Positions 25,793-34,847 of a stretch of 64,000 bases of DNA are shown piece after piece. Location: contig NZ_CP163518.1 in the NCBI RefSeq assembly GCF_041080625.1, positions 9,789,501-9,853,500 of the forward strand, written 5' to 3'. A model generated the notes under the pieces. It searched no databases and was not told the DNA's origin. It saw only the letters and a list, made by a program, of their open reading frames with translations. Source of the DNA: Streptomyces sp. CG1 (GTDB lineage Bacteria > Actinomycetota > Actinomycetes > Streptomycetales > Streptomycetaceae). Numbering within the stretch: position 1 is the first letter of the stretch; each line of letters starts with the position of its first letter. A program made the position numbers and the translations under genes.

Positions 25793-26421
25793 TGACCGTG
25801 CGGATCGAACGCCTCGTCACCTCCGGGCAGTTCAGCCTCGACGGCGGCACCTGGGACGTCGAGAACAATGTGTGGATCGTCGGTGACGAGCGGGAGGTGA
25901 TCGTCATCGACGCCGCCCACGACCCCGACGCCATCATCGCCGCGGTCGACGACCGGGACCTGACCGCCATCGTGTGCACCCACGCCCACAACGACCACGT
26001 CAACGCCGCACCGGAACTCGCCGCCCGCACGGGCGCCACCATCTGGCTGCACCCCGACGACCTGCCGCTGTGGAAGATGACCCACCCGGACCGCGACCCC
26101 GACCGGCACCTCCTGGACGGCCAGGTCATCGAGGCGGCCGGCACCGACCTGACCGTGCTCCACACCCCCGGTCACGCCCCCGGCGCCGTCTGCCTCTACG
26201 ACCCCGGGCTGGGCGCCGTCTTCACCGGGGACACCCTCTTCCACGGCGGCCCGGGCGCCACCGGACGCTCCTACTCCCACTTCCCGACGATCATCGACTC
26301 CATCCGCGACAAGCTCCTCACCCTCCCGCCGGAGACCAAGGTCCTCACCGGCCACGGCGACTCCACCACCATCGGCGCAGAGGCCCCTCACCTGGAGGAG
26401 TGGATCAGGCGCGGACACTGA
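25792..26421 (+). CDS. Metallo-beta-lactamase fold hydrolase paired with MscR
   Basis: A 209-residue glyoxalase II-like hydrolase with the metal motif THAHNDHV, HTPGHAPGAVCLY, FTGDTLFHGGPGATGRSY and the terminal GHGDSTTIG. The ATG is in TGATG with the mscR stop. This arrangement is conserved in actinobacteria, where the protein is thought to hydrolyse S-formylmycothiol or a related thioester after MscR action. No signal peptide is present; it acts in the cytoplasm. Confidence 0.9.
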   Translation: MTVRIERLVTSGQFSLDGGTWDVENNVWIVGDEREVIVIDAAHDPDAIIAAVDDRDLTAIVCTHAHNDHVNAAPELAARTGATIWLHPDDLPLWKMTHPDRDPDRHLLDGQVIEAAGTDLTVLHTPGHAPGAVCLYDPGLGAVFTGDTLFHGGPGATGRSYSHFPTIIDSIRDKLLTLPPETKVLTGHGDSTTIGAEAPHLEEWIRRGH

Positions 26422-26508
26422 GACCGCGCCGGTAACACCGACAGAGGATGTCCGGCTTTCCCGCGACAGTGGACGACGACAGCAGTCGCAGAGCACGGGA
26501 GGCCGGAC

Positions 26509-27423
26509 ATGTCAGGACCGCTGCAGGGCAAGGTGGCGCTGGTCGCGGGAGCGACCCGGGGCGCCGGACGCGGCATCGCCGTGGAACTCGGCGCGGCTGG
26601 CGCCACCGTCTACGTCACCGGCCGCAGCACCCGCGAGCGCCGCTCGGAGTACGACCGCCCCGAGACCATCGAGGACACCGCCGGCCTCGTCACCGCGGCC
26701 GGCGGACACGGCATCGCGTTCGCCGTCGACCACCTGGACAGGCCCGCCGTACGGGCTCTGGTGGACCGCATCGCCGACGAACAGGGCCGCCTCGACGTCC
26801 TCGTGAACGACATCTGGGGTGGCGAGAAACTCTTCGAGTGGGACACGACCGTGTGGGAGCACGACCTCGACAACGGGCTCAGACTCCTCCGGCTCGCGGT
26901 CGAGACCCACGCGATCACCAGCCACTTCGCGCTGCCCCTCCTGCTGCGCCACCCGGGCGGCCTGGTCGTGGAGATGACCGATGGCACCGCCGACTACAAC
27001 CGCGACACCTACCGTGTGAACTTCTTCTACGACCTCGCCAAGGCGTCCGTGCTGCGTATGGCCTTCGCCCTCGGCCATGAACTCGGCCCGCGCGGCGCCA
27101 CCGCGCTCGCCCTGACTCCGGGCTGGCTTCGCTCGGAGCTGATGCTCGACGCGTACGGCGTCCGTGAGGACAACTGGCATGACGCGCTCGCCCGCGCACC
27201 GCACTTCGCCATCTCCGAGACCCCGCGCTACGTCGGCCGTGCCGTCGCCGCCCTGGCCGCCGACCCCGACGTGGCCCGCTTCAACGGGCAGTCCCTCTCC
27301 AGCGGCGGCCTCGCCCAGGTGTACGGCTTCACCGACCTCGACGGCAGCCGGCCCGACGCCTGGCGGTACCTGGTCGAGGTGCAGGACGCGGGCAAGCCGG
27401 CCGACGTCACCGGATACCGGTGA
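26509..27423 (+). CDS. SDR-family oxidoreductase
   Basis: A 304-residue short-chain dehydrogenase. The cofactor motif is AGATRGAGRG near the N-terminus and the Arg in TGRSTRERRS suggests NADP. DVLVNDIWGG replaces the usual NNAG. The catalytic pair is YDLAK. A C-terminal extension beyond the core (VYGFTDLDGSRPDAWRYLVEV) matches a group of bacterial SDRs annotated only by fold. It follows the mscR operon by 87 bp and may have its own promoter. Substrate unknown. Confidence 0.88.
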   Translation: MSGPLQGKVALVAGATRGAGRGIAVELGAAGATVYVTGRSTRERRSEYDRPETIEDTAGLVTAAGGHGIAFAVDHLDRPAVRALVDRIADEQGRLDVLVNDIWGGEKLFEWDTTVWEHDLDNGLRLLRLAVETHAITSHFALPLLLRHPGGLVVEMTDGTADYNRDTYRVNFFYDLAKASVLRMAFALGHELGPRGATALALTPGWLRSELMLDAYGVREDNWHDALARAPHFAISETPRYVGRAVAALAADPDVARFNGQSLSSGGLAQVYGFTDLDGSRPDAWRYLVEVQDAGKPADVTGYR

Positions 27424-27477
27424 GCGGACATCACGGACACCGGTGAAACGGCGCCCGCCGGGCCGTACGGTCCTCCC

Positions 27478-27950
27478 ATGACCGATCACACCCGCTTCGC
27501 AGAACACGGAGTTCTCGTCACGGGCGCGGCTCGCGGAATCGGCGCGGCCGTCGCCCGAAGGCTCGCCGAGGAGGGCGGCCGGGTCCTGGTCACCGACCGG
27601 GACCTGCCCGAAGCCGAGCGGACCGCCGCCGGGCTGCGCCAACGGGGCCTGGCCGCCGAGGCGTTGGCGTGCGACATCGGCGACCGCACCTCGGTGGAGG
27701 CGGCCGTCGCCCACGCCGTCGCCCTCACCGGCACCTACAGCGCCGCGAAGGCCGGCCTCGGTTCGCTGCCCCGTACCCTCGCCGGGCATGCGGGAGCCCG
27801 GGGTGTGCGGGTGAACCTCGTGGTGCCGGGCACGGTGCTTACCTCGGCAGCAGTACGGCGCGCCGCGGATGTGGGCGCTCGGCTGCAGCTCCCTGGGGGC
27901 GCGGAGAACTGCGCGGCCAGCCACGACGGACCCGCACCCGGCAACGGTCA
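27478..27950 (+). pseudogene. Broken SDR gene with internal deletion
   Basis: It begins as a normal SDR (LVTGAARGIGAAVARRLAEEGGRVLVTDRD) with an ATG 54 bp after the preceding SDR stop. After AHAVALTG the frame jumps to TYSAAKAGLGSLPRTLAG, so about 70-80 residues with the NNAG and catalytic Ser regions are missing at about 27729. After VVPGTVLTSAA similarity to SDR C-termini stops and the open frame continues as noise across the LysR gene. YxxxK is kept but no active enzyme is expected. Confidence 0.8.
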
Positions 27951-27963
27951 GACCCCATGGCGC

Positions 27964-28860
27964 TCACCCGCCCATCCCCACCCGCAACCGCCCCAGAAGC
28001 TCCCGTGCCGCCGGGGCCACAGGACCCTCCGCGCGCCAGGCCAGAGCCACCCGGCAGCGTGCGTTCGTGGCGGCGACGCCCACCGTGTCGAGGCCGGGCC
28101 GCGGGCCGAGGCCGGGCAGGAGCGCGACACCCAGGCCGCGGGCCGCCAGCCGGGCCAGGCCGTCCGGGGTCGCCGCCTCGAACGCGATGTGCGGGCGGAA
28201 GCCGGCCTCGGCACACAGCCGTTCCAGGACACCCCGCATCCCGGTCCCGTGCGGCAGACTGATCAGCCGGTGTTCGTGCAGGGCCGTCGGCGGAACGGCA
28301 TCCGCGCCGTCGTACGCGAGGAGCAGCGGATGGCCGGGGGCGGCCGCCGCCACCAGTGGCTCGTCGATCACCATGTGCAGAGCGATGCCCGGCGGGGGCG
28401 TCTCCTCGGCGACCCCGATCACCGCGAGGTCCAGTTCGCCCCGGCGCAGCGCGGCCAGCATCCGGTCCGAGGTCTCCTCGGTGAGGGTGACCTCCACCCG
28501 AGGATGCGCGTCGTGGAAGTCCGCCAGCTGCCCGGCCATGTCGAAGGCGTGAGTGAGAGTGCCGGGGACGAGCCCGACCGCGACCCGGCCGCGCAGCAGA
28601 CCCGTGTACTCCTCCACCGTCTGCCGCACCCCGTCGACGGCCGCGAGCGCGGCACGCGCGTACGGCAGCACGGCCTCGCCCACCTCCGTCGGCCGCACCG
28701 AACGGCCCGACCGGTCCAGCAGCGGCTGCCCCACCTCCCGCTCCAGCTGCCGTATCTGCGCGCTCAGCCCGGGCTGGGCCAGATGCAGCCGCTCGGCAGC
28801 CCGGGTGAACCCGGCCTCCTCCACCACCGTCACGAAGTACCGCAGCTGCCTCAACTCCAT
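27964..28860 (-). CDS. LysR-family transcriptional regulator
   Basis: A 298-residue regulator with the winged helix at residues 1-60 (MELRQLRYFVTVVEEAGFTRAAERLHLAQPGLSAQIRQLEREVG) and a periplasmic-binding-like effector domain (GRVAVGLVPGTLTHAFDM). It is divergent from the mycothiol-type isomerase gene (70-bp gap) and convergent with the broken SDR gene. LysR proteins normally activate the divergent neighbour, so the isomerase gene is the best target. Effector unknown. Confidence 0.9.
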   Translation of the reverse strand: MELRQLRYFVTVVEEAGFTRAAERLHLAQPGLSAQIRQLEREVGQPLLDRSGRSVRPTEVGEAVLPYARAALAAVDGVRQTVEEYTGLLRGRVAVGLVPGTLTHAFDMAGQLADFHDAHPRVEVTLTEETSDRMLAALRRGELDLAVIGVAEETPPPGIALHMVIDEPLVAAAAPGHPLLLAYDGADAVPPTALHEHRLISLPHGTGMRGVLERLCAEAGFRPHIAFEAATPDGLARLAARGLGVALLPGLGPRPGLDTVGVAATNARCRVALAWRAEGPVAPAARELLGRLRVGMGG

Positions 28861-28930
28861 AACCAGTGATGCTAGGTGGGAGACGGATCACGTCTTGGAC
28901 TTCCGCTCACGGGCCCAACACCCTTGAGGC

Positions 28931-29581
28931 ATGGGGAAAGCACCGCACACCGCCGTGGGCAGGGCCGCCACGGCCGCCGCCATCGCCGCCGAACGACGCG
29001 AACTGGCCGACCTTTTCGAGGCGTTGACGCCCACTCAGTGGGGCGCGCCCAGCCTGTGCGCGGGCTGGCGGGTGCGGGAGGTCGTGGCGCACATGTCGAT
29101 GGGGTTCCGCTGTCCGACCCGGAAAGTGCTGCTGGAACTGGTCAAGTCGCGCGGCAGCCTGCACCGCATGACCGACCGGCTCGCCCGTCGTGACGCGGCC
29201 GCCCACCCGGACGCCGCACTCGCCGCCTTCCTGCGCACCCACGCCCACCACCCCTGGACACCCCCGGTCGGCGGCCTCGCGGCTGCCCTCGGCCACGACG
29301 TGGTGCACGGCCTGGACATCACCGTCGCCCTCGGCCTGGACCGCGAGGTGCCCGAGGACCGCCTGCGGATCCTCCTCGACGCGATCGACCCGCGCGCCTT
29401 CCGCGTCTTCGGCACCGACGTCACCGGCGTACGGCTGTGCGCGGACGACCTCGACTGGTCCTTCGGCTCGGGCACGCCCCTGTACGGCCGTGGCCAGGAC
29501 CTTTTGCTGGTCGCCTACGGCCGCAGACTCCCCGCCGGCCGGCTGCGCGGTGACGAAGTTCACCGTTTCGTCACAGCCTGA
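28931..29581 (+). CDS. Maleylpyruvate isomerase/MDMPI-family mycothiol-type protein
   Basis: A 216-residue DinB-fold protein. The N-terminal MDMPI motif is LTPTQWGAPSLCAGWRVREVVAHMSMG, giving the first metal His, and the second His-containing helix is ALGHDVVHGLDITVALG. Family members use mycothiol as thiol cofactor for isomerisation or transfer reactions. It is the only gene on its strand before the L,D-transpeptidase and is divergent from LysR. Its substrate is not deducible. Confidence 0.8.
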   Translation: MGKAPHTAVGRAATAAAIAAERRELADLFEALTPTQWGAPSLCAGWRVREVVAHMSMGFRCPTRKVLLELVKSRGSLHRMTDRLARRDAAAHPDAALAAFLRTHAHHPWTPPVGGLAAALGHDVVHGLDITVALGLDREVPEDRLRILLDAIDPRAFRVFGTDVTGVRLCADDLDWSFGSGTPLYGRGQDLLLVAYGRRLPAGRLRGDEVHRFVTA

Positions 29582-29694
29582 CCTGAAAGCACAACCCCCA
29601 CGATCCCGTGCAGGTCTAGTAGTCCGAAATCGCGGGAATCGCGCGGGGAGTACCCGGGGCAGGCTCTGGGCGACAAGGGGAGAAGAGGTTGCAC

Positions 29695-30390
29695 ATGGGG
29701 GACATACGCAGACGGGGCGTCGTCGCGCTGGGCGTCACGGGGCTCGTGGCGCCGCTCACACTCGCCCTCACCGCGGCACCGGCCCAGGCCGCGAGCTGCA
29801 CCACACAGGCCGGGCCCTATCAGAAGCAGGTGGAGAAGTTCCTCGGCCGGCCGGTCGACGGCAAGCAGTCCGCCGCCGACTGCCAGGCCATCAAGGCATT
29901 CCAGGACAAGCACGGCATCACGCCCGACATCGGCTACGCCGGATCCGTCACCTGGGGCGTGATGGACCTGATGAACAAGCAGAAGGCCGTAGGGAAGAAC
30001 CCCGACAAGGACGGCGCCTGCCCGGTGAACAAGGGCCGGATCGCGTGTGTGAACCTCACGCTCCAGCTCAGCTGGATCCAGGACGGCAGGAAGCTCGTCT
30101 ATGGTCCCGTGCCCGTGCGCACCGGCCGTAAGGGGTTCGCGACCCGCACCGGCCTGAAGAAGATCTACTGGCGGGACATCAACCACGTCTCGACCGTGTA
30201 CAACGTGCCGATGCCCTACAGCCAGTTCTTCGACGGCGGCCAGGCCTTCCACTCGGTGGGCCTGAGCATGTGGAACCCGCCGGGCTCGCACGGCTGCGTC
30301 AACATGACCACCGCGGACGCCAAGAAGTACTGGTCACTGCTGAAGACGGGCGACGACGTCTTCGTGTATGGCCGCAAGCCGGGCACCTGA
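29695..30390 (+). CDS. Secreted L,D-transpeptidase (YkuD) with peptidoglycan-binding domain
   Basis: A 231-residue exported protein. The signal peptide ends at APAQAA; a short peptidoglycan-binding-like region covers about 35-90 (CQAIKAFQDKHGITPDIGYAGSVTWGVMD). The YkuD domain contains HSVGLSMWNPPGSHGCVNM with catalytic Cys201. It makes or edits 3-3 cross-links in the cell wall. ATG 29695 is chosen because GAAGAGG lies at the right distance; a TTG two codons earlier is possible. It appears to be a single-gene unit. Confidence 0.9.
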   Translation: MGDIRRRGVVALGVTGLVAPLTLALTAAPAQAASCTTQAGPYQKQVEKFLGRPVDGKQSAADCQAIKAFQDKHGITPDIGYAGSVTWGVMDLMNKQKAVGKNPDKDGACPVNKGRIACVNLTLQLSWIQDGRKLVYGPVPVRTGRKGFATRTGLKKIYWRDINHVSTVYNVPMPYSQFFDGGQAFHSVGLSMWNPPGSHGCVNMTTADAKKYWSLLKTGDDVFVYGRKPGT

Positions 30391-30420
30391 GCGGCACCTG
30401 AGCCGTCGCCGCCCGGTCCG

Positions 30421-31623
30421 TCACCCCTCCGGGGCGTCCCCGAAGTCGGGGATCTCCAGCCGGATGCCGCCCTGCCGCGCTGACTCGTGCGCGATGATGC
30501 CCGGCAGGGTGTACCGGGCGGCCACCCACGCGTTGACCGACGGCAGCGCACGCGTGTTGACGGCGGTGACGAAGTCGTCGACCAGGAAGTGATGGCTGCC
30601 CTCGTGGCCGTTGTGGAGGTGGTCGAACTCCCGCGGCAGCCGCGCCCGGTCGTGGACCGGCGCCGAACCCGAGGTGAAGGCGGCCCGCAGCTCCGGGGCG
30701 ATGTGCGCCAGGGATGGATCGTCCGGCGCCAGTGTGGGCTTGGGCTCCAGCAGCTCGCTGATGTCCTTCACCCCGCCCTTGTCCTGCCACAGCGCCACCG
30801 TCGCCAGCTGCTCCATGCTGGCCTCCGTGCCGAAGAACCGGAACCGGGACTCCCGGATGTGTGAGGGGTAGCCGACCCGCCGGAACTCGTTCGTGCGGAA
30901 CGATCCACCGCCCGCGACCTCGAACAGCGCGGTCGCGTTGGACACGTCGTTGTCGAACTGGCTGATCGAACGATCGAAGACGCCGTCGCCGCGATCGTCC
31001 CGCACACCGATCGCCGACACGCTCACCGCGTGTGTCCGCCAGGCCCCGAGCACCCCGCCCACCGCATGCGTCGGGTACAGCAGCGGGGGATAGCTGGCGG
31101 TCGCCTTCCAGTTCTCGCCGCCGCTGTACCGGTACGCCTCGTAGAAGCCGAGGTCCATGTCGTGGACGTAGTCGCCCTCGGCGTAGAAGAGCCGGCCGAA
31201 GGCCCCCTCGGCGATCTGGTTGCGGGCGTGCACGGTCGCCGGGTTGTACTGGCTGGTCTCTCCCATCATGTACGTCAGCCCGGTCGCCCGTACCGCGTCG
31301 ATGATCGCGGAGATCTCGTCGGTGGTGATCGCCATGGGGACGGCGCAGTACACGTGCTTGCCCGCACCGAGGCCCTTGAGGACCAGCGGGCCGTGCGTCC
31401 AGCGCTGGGTGAAGACCGCGACCGCGTCGACCGCCGTCGACTCCAGCATGGCCTCGTACGACGGGAAGGTACCGGCGAGACCCTGCGCGGCGGCGAGCCG
31501 CTCGGCCCGCTCGGGCAGCAGGTCGGTGACATAGACGTCACGGACGCCGGGATGGGCCTGGAACAGCGTGGCGAACTGACCGGAGAACTGGCCGGCGCCG
31601 ACGACGCCGAGAGTGAAAGTCAT
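30421..31623 (-). CDS. Gfo/Idh/MocA-family dehydrogenase
   Basis: A 400-residue NAD(P)-dependent oxidoreductase with Rossmann motif GVVGAGQFSG and YVTDLLPERAERLAA, the region GKHVYCAVPMAITTDE (equivalent to EKP-type catalytic loop, with Val-Pro in place of Lys-Pro) and a long C-terminal alpha/beta domain. Family members act on sugars, inositols or glycosidic bonds through 3-keto intermediates. It is divergent from a ROK repressor; a 20-bp motif occurs twice between them. The altered EKP loop makes the catalytic details uncertain. Confidence 0.88.
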   Translation of the reverse strand: MTFTLGVVGAGQFSGQFATLFQAHPGVRDVYVTDLLPERAERLAAAQGLAGTFPSYEAMLESTAVDAVAVFTQRWTHGPLVLKGLGAGKHVYCAVPMAITTDEISAIIDAVRATGLTYMMGETSQYNPATVHARNQIAEGAFGRLFYAEGDYVHDMDLGFYEAYRYSGGENWKATASYPPLLYPTHAVGGVLGAWRTHAVSVSAIGVRDDRGDGVFDRSISQFDNDVSNATALFEVAGGGSFRTNEFRRVGYPSHIRESRFRFFGTEASMEQLATVALWQDKGGVKDISELLEPKPTLAPDDPSLAHIAPELRAAFTSGSAPVHDRARLPREFDHLHNGHEGSHHFLVDDFVTAVNTRALPSVNAWVAARYTLPGIIAHESARQGGIRLEIPDFGDAPEG

Positions 31624-31628
31624 GCTGA

Positions 31629-31648
31629 TTACTTTTGGTGCGGAAGAA
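31629..31648. promoter_or_regulatory. Operator-like site A between Gfo/Idh and ROK genes
   Basis: TTACTTTTGGTGCGGAAGAA lies immediately before the Gfo/Idh ATG (6 nt away). It matches site B (31713-31732) at 16 of 20 positions and has weak dyad symmetry. Confidence 0.55.
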
Positions 31649-31712
31649 TCTGGCCGTCAAGGGGTGGGTGGAAGCTTCTACGGCGCGCTCGATGCGCAGT
31701 AAGGTGAACTGG

Positions 31713-31732
31713 TTACTTCTGAGTCGGAAGAA
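31713..31732. promoter_or_regulatory. Operator-like site B before the ROK gene
   Basis: TTACTTCTGAGTCGGAAGAA contains CTTC-N7-GAAG dyad symmetry and sits 18 bp before the ROK start. With site A it fits binding by the adjacent ROK repressor to both divergent promoters. Confidence 0.55.
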
Positions 31733-31750
31733 AGCGAGGGGTCGGTCCTC

Positions 31751-32911
31751 ATGACCAGCTGGCTGCCACTGAGCCCCGCCGAGCGCTCCGTCGCGATCGA
31801 GGTGCTCGTGCACGGGCCGCTGTCCCGCACCGAACTGGCCCACCGCCTCGGGCTCTCGCAGGGCAGTGTCACCCGGCTGACCAAGCCGCTGATCGAGTCC
31901 GGGCTGCTCGTCGAGGCCCCTGAGGCGGCCGGTGCGGCCCAGGCGCGTCAGGGCCGGCCCTCGCAGCCGCTCGGGGTCGCGGCCGACGCCCGCTCCTTCC
32001 TCGGTTTCAAGATCACCGCAGACGCGGTCTACGGCGTCGTCACCACGCTGCGTAGCGAGGTCACCGGTCGGCTCGACCGGCCGCTCACGACGCATGATCC
32101 GGACGCCGTGGCCGCACTGCTCGCGGAGATGGCCGCGGTCCTGGCCGAGGGGCGTCCCGCTCCGGCCGGAATCGGCATCGGTGTGGGCGGTCTGGTGCGC
32201 GAGCGCGCGATGGTCGCCGAGTCACCGTTCCTCGGCTGGCGGGACGTACCGCTCGCCGCACTGCTGGGGGAGCGCACCGGGCTGCCGGTCGTAGTGGAGA
32301 ACGACGTGGCCGCCCTGGTCGAGGCCGAGACCTGGTTCGGCGCGGGCCGCGGTCTCGACCGCTTCGCCGTCCTGACCATCGGCGCCGGTATCGGCTACGG
32401 GCTGGTTCTCGGCGGCAGACGTGTGCCGTTCGCCGAGGACGGGTGCGGCTTCGGCCGGCACTGGATCATCGACCCCCACGGCCCGCTCACCCCCACCGGA
32501 GAGCGCGGCAGCGCTGTGTCCTTGCTCACCATCCCCAGCATCGAGTACCAGATCCGTGCCGCCACCGGCCGCGACACCGCCTACGAGGAGATCCTCGCCG
32601 GCGCCGCCGCAGGTGAACCCATGGCCGCCAGGGTCGTCGGCGAGGCCGCCCGCGCGCTCGGCGTTCTGGTCGCGCAGATCGCCAACTTCGCGATGCCTCA
32701 GCGGATCCTGCTCGCCGGAGAGGGCGTCGGCCTGATGGATGTGGCCGGGAACACGGTCCACGAGACCATCCGTGCCCACCGGCATCCGGACGCCGACGCG
32801 GTCGACCTGGAGACGAAGGTGTCCGACTTCCACGACTGGGCGCGCGGCGCCGCAGTGCTGGCGATCCAGGTGCTCGTGCTGGGCGAGGCCCGGGGTGAGG
32901 GGCAGGTGTGA
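31751..32911 (+). CDS. ROK-family transcriptional repressor
   Basis: A 386-residue protein with an N-terminal MarR-like winged helix (LVHGPLSRTELAHRLGLSQGSVTRLTKPLIESGLL) and a ROK sugar-binding domain (GIGIGVGGLV, VVENDVAALVEAETWFGAGRG, ILLAGEGVGLMD). The zinc motif CxCGxxGC typical of ROK kinases is absent, so it is a regulator rather than an enzyme. It likely represses the divergent dehydrogenase gene and itself through the paired sites at 31629 and 31713; the inducer would be a sugar linked to that enzyme. Confidence 0.9.
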   Translation: MTSWLPLSPAERSVAIEVLVHGPLSRTELAHRLGLSQGSVTRLTKPLIESGLLVEAPEAAGAAQARQGRPSQPLGVAADARSFLGFKITADAVYGVVTTLRSEVTGRLDRPLTTHDPDAVAALLAEMAAVLAEGRPAPAGIGIGVGGLVRERAMVAESPFLGWRDVPLAALLGERTGLPVVVENDVAALVEAETWFGAGRGLDRFAVLTIGAGIGYGLVLGGRRVPFAEDGCGFGRHWIIDPHGPLTPTGERGSAVSLLTIPSIEYQIRAATGRDTAYEEILAGAAAGEPMAARVVGEAARALGVLVAQIANFAMPQRILLAGEGVGLMDVAGNTVHETIRAHRHPDADAVDLETKVSDFHDWARGAAVLAIQVLVLGEARGEGQV

Positions 32912-33023
32912 ACTCCCGTCCCCCACTTGACACATCGACGTGATGAGTAACACGGTCCGAAATGTCCACATCGAGTGTACTTGCTCACAGCGCCTTCACC
33001 TCGATCGGCATATGCTTCACAGC

Positions 33024-33197
33024 ATGTCCACCACTCTTGAAGCCGCTCCTGAGCGATCGGCCGCGGAGGTCAACGAGGAGATCAGGGCCCTGTGGCGCCG
33101 GTCGGGCGGGACACTGACCACCGAGCAGCGCGCGCAGTACCAGCGCCTCGTGATGGAGTGGGCCGCCGCGACGCCGCCGTCGCAGCGAGCGGCCTGA
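33024..33197 (+). CDS. Small conserved-type acidic/helical protein
   Basis: A 57-residue soluble protein (SAAEVNEEIRALWRRSGGTLTTEQRAQYQRLVMEWAAA), predicted as two helices. Small Streptomyces proteins of this pattern are common, but no function is known to me. The ATG at 33024 begins MSTTLEAAPERS. It is followed within 45 bp by a strong intrinsic terminator, so it is a self-contained expressed unit. Confidence 0.7.
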   Translation: MSTTLEAAPERSAAEVNEEIRALWRRSGGTLTTEQRAQYQRLVMEWAAATPPSQRAA

Positions 33198-33240
33198 CCG
33201 GCCTCGCGCGGACCGCGCCGAAGCGTCACCGTATCGTCCA

Positions 33241-33268
33241 GGGCACCCGTCAGCACGGGTGCCCTTTT
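33241..33268 (+). terminator. Intrinsic terminator
   Basis: GGGCACCCGT-CAGC-ACGGGTGCCC is a perfect 10-bp stem directly followed by TTTT. It is a textbook intrinsic terminator after the 57-residue gene and the best one in the window. Confidence 0.93.
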
Positions 33269-33311
33269 CACAGCGTTTCCAGCGGGCGTCGCCGCCCATC
33301 TGTCCCTCGCG

Positions 33312-34679
33312 TCAGCCCCAGGTCGCCGAGTAGTACCGCTGATAGGCCTTGCGGTCCTGTTCGGCCCGGATATATCGGGTCGCGACGAGCGCGATCAGAC
33401 TGCCCGCGATGACCAGCAGCCCCGGACCGACATTTCGGGGGTCCGTCAGCCGCGCCAGCAGCGTCTGCGCCGACGCCCCCGTCACCGGTGCCGAGGAACC
33501 CGGCGAGGCCGCGTTCGGGGCGACCGCGCCCTGTGCGGCCGGGGCCGACGGCGCGGGGGAGGCGCTGCGGGTGGCACCGCCGGCGGTCTGCGCCGACACG
33601 ATGAGCTTGACGTTCAGCGCCGCCAGCGCCCTCGTCACCGGCTGGAAGAACGTCGTGCCGCCCGCCCTGCAGTCACCGTTGCCGCCCGAGGTCACACCGA
33701 GCGCGATCCCGTCGGAGAACAGCGGCCCGCCGCTGTCGCCCGGTTCGGCGCAGACGTTGGTCTGGATGAGTCCGGTGACCGTTCCCTCCGGGTAGTTGAC
33801 GGTCGCGTTCAGTGCGGTGACCTGGCCGTCGTGCAGGCCGCTGGTGCTGCCGCTGCGGAACACCCGCTGCCCCACCGACGCGTCGGCGATCCCCGTGATC
33901 CGTACCCCGTTGCCGCCGCCGATCGCGACGACGTCGGCGCCGTCACCGGCCTTGCCGCTCGCGTACTGCACGAGCGAGAAGTCGTTGCCGGGGAAGGTGC
34001 TGCTCACGGTCCGGCCGAGCTGCTGGTTGCCGGCGAACCAGGTGGATCCCGCGGGCCCGCAGTGACCGGCCGTGAGAATGAAGTCGCTCTGCCCGTCGGT
34101 CACGTTGAACCCCGCCGAGCAGCGGCCGCCCGTCGACAGGATCGGCTGCGCGCCGTTCAGCCGTGTGGTGAACGTGCCCTTCGCGTGCTCCATCCGCACG
34201 AAGCTGCCGATCTTCGCGGCGACTTGGCTCATCCGGGACCAGTCGCCGGCGGACACCGTGCTGTCCGCGCTCACCACGACCCGGTTGGTCCGGTAGTCCA
34301 CCGCCCACGCGGTGCCTGCCACACGCGGCGCCGAACGCAGCGTCGCCGTCGCCGACTTGAGCTGGTTCATGCTGTGCGACACGACCTTCGCCTCGGCCCC
34401 CGCGCTCCGTACCTCCCGCGCCGCCGTCTCGTCGGTGACCGCCACGACCGGTCGCCCGTCGGCGCCGGTCCAGGTGCCCGCCGTCCGTGCCGTGCCGAGC
34501 CGGGTCACCAGCGCCGCGCCGGTGTCCCCGGTGCCGTCGGCCGCAGCGAGCGTTCTGGCAGCGGGAGGTGTCTCGCTCGCCATGGCCGCCTGGGTGACCA
34601 TAGCGCCGCCCAGGAGGAGTCCGCCGACCGCCGCCAGGCGGGTCACCCGCCTGACGATCCGTCGTCGTGCGTGCCGCAT
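33312..34679 (-). CDS. Secreted, C-terminally anchored S1 serine protease (streptogrisin/alpha-lytic type)
   Basis: A 455-residue pre-pro-protease. A signal peptide (VTRLAAVGGLLLGGAMVTQAAMA) precedes a propeptide with alpha-lytic-type features. The catalytic triad is His206 (TAGHC), Asp233 (GNDFSLVQ) and Ser316 (EPGDSGGPL). After the protease domain comes an Ala/Ser/Pro-rich linker and a terminal membrane helix (GLLVIAGSLIALVATRYI) with a positive tail. So it is probably held on the outer membrane face instead of freely released. ATG 34679 has GGGAG upstream. Confidence 0.92.
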   Translation of the reverse strand: MRHARRRIVRRVTRLAAVGGLLLGGAMVTQAAMASETPPAARTLAAADGTGDTGAALVTRLGTARTAGTWTGADGRPVVAVTDETAAREVRSAGAEAKVVSHSMNQLKSATATLRSAPRVAGTAWAVDYRTNRVVVSADSTVSAGDWSRMSQVAAKIGSFVRMEHAKGTFTTRLNGAQPILSTGGRCSAGFNVTDGQSDFILTAGHCGPAGSTWFAGNQQLGRTVSSTFPGNDFSLVQYASGKAGDGADVVAIGGGNGVRITGIADASVGQRVFRSGSTSGLHDGQVTALNATVNYPEGTVTGLIQTNVCAEPGDSGGPLFSDGIALGVTSGGNGDCRAGGTTFFQPVTRALAALNVKLIVSAQTAGGATRSASPAPSAPAAQGAVAPNAASPGSSAPVTGASAQTLLARLTDPRNVGPGLLVIAGSLIALVATRYIRAEQDRKAYQRYYSATWG

Positions 34680-34847
34680 GCAGGGCTCCCGAAGCCGAAC
34701 CGAACGCGCACCGCCCGTGCCGGCGGCGCGAGACCCTCGGGTCGTCGAGGGCCCGCACCTCCATACGCGGCCCGGGGCCGTCGCGTTCAACGCCCGTGGT
34801 GTTCAGCGGCCGGCGTGCAACGGCAGCGGTGATCCAGGCCGCCCGGC

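Noticed and set aside
27951..28869. Extension of the SDR frame to 463 residues
   Set aside because: Beyond about 27950 the frame is antisense to the intact LysR gene and has no SDR similarity.
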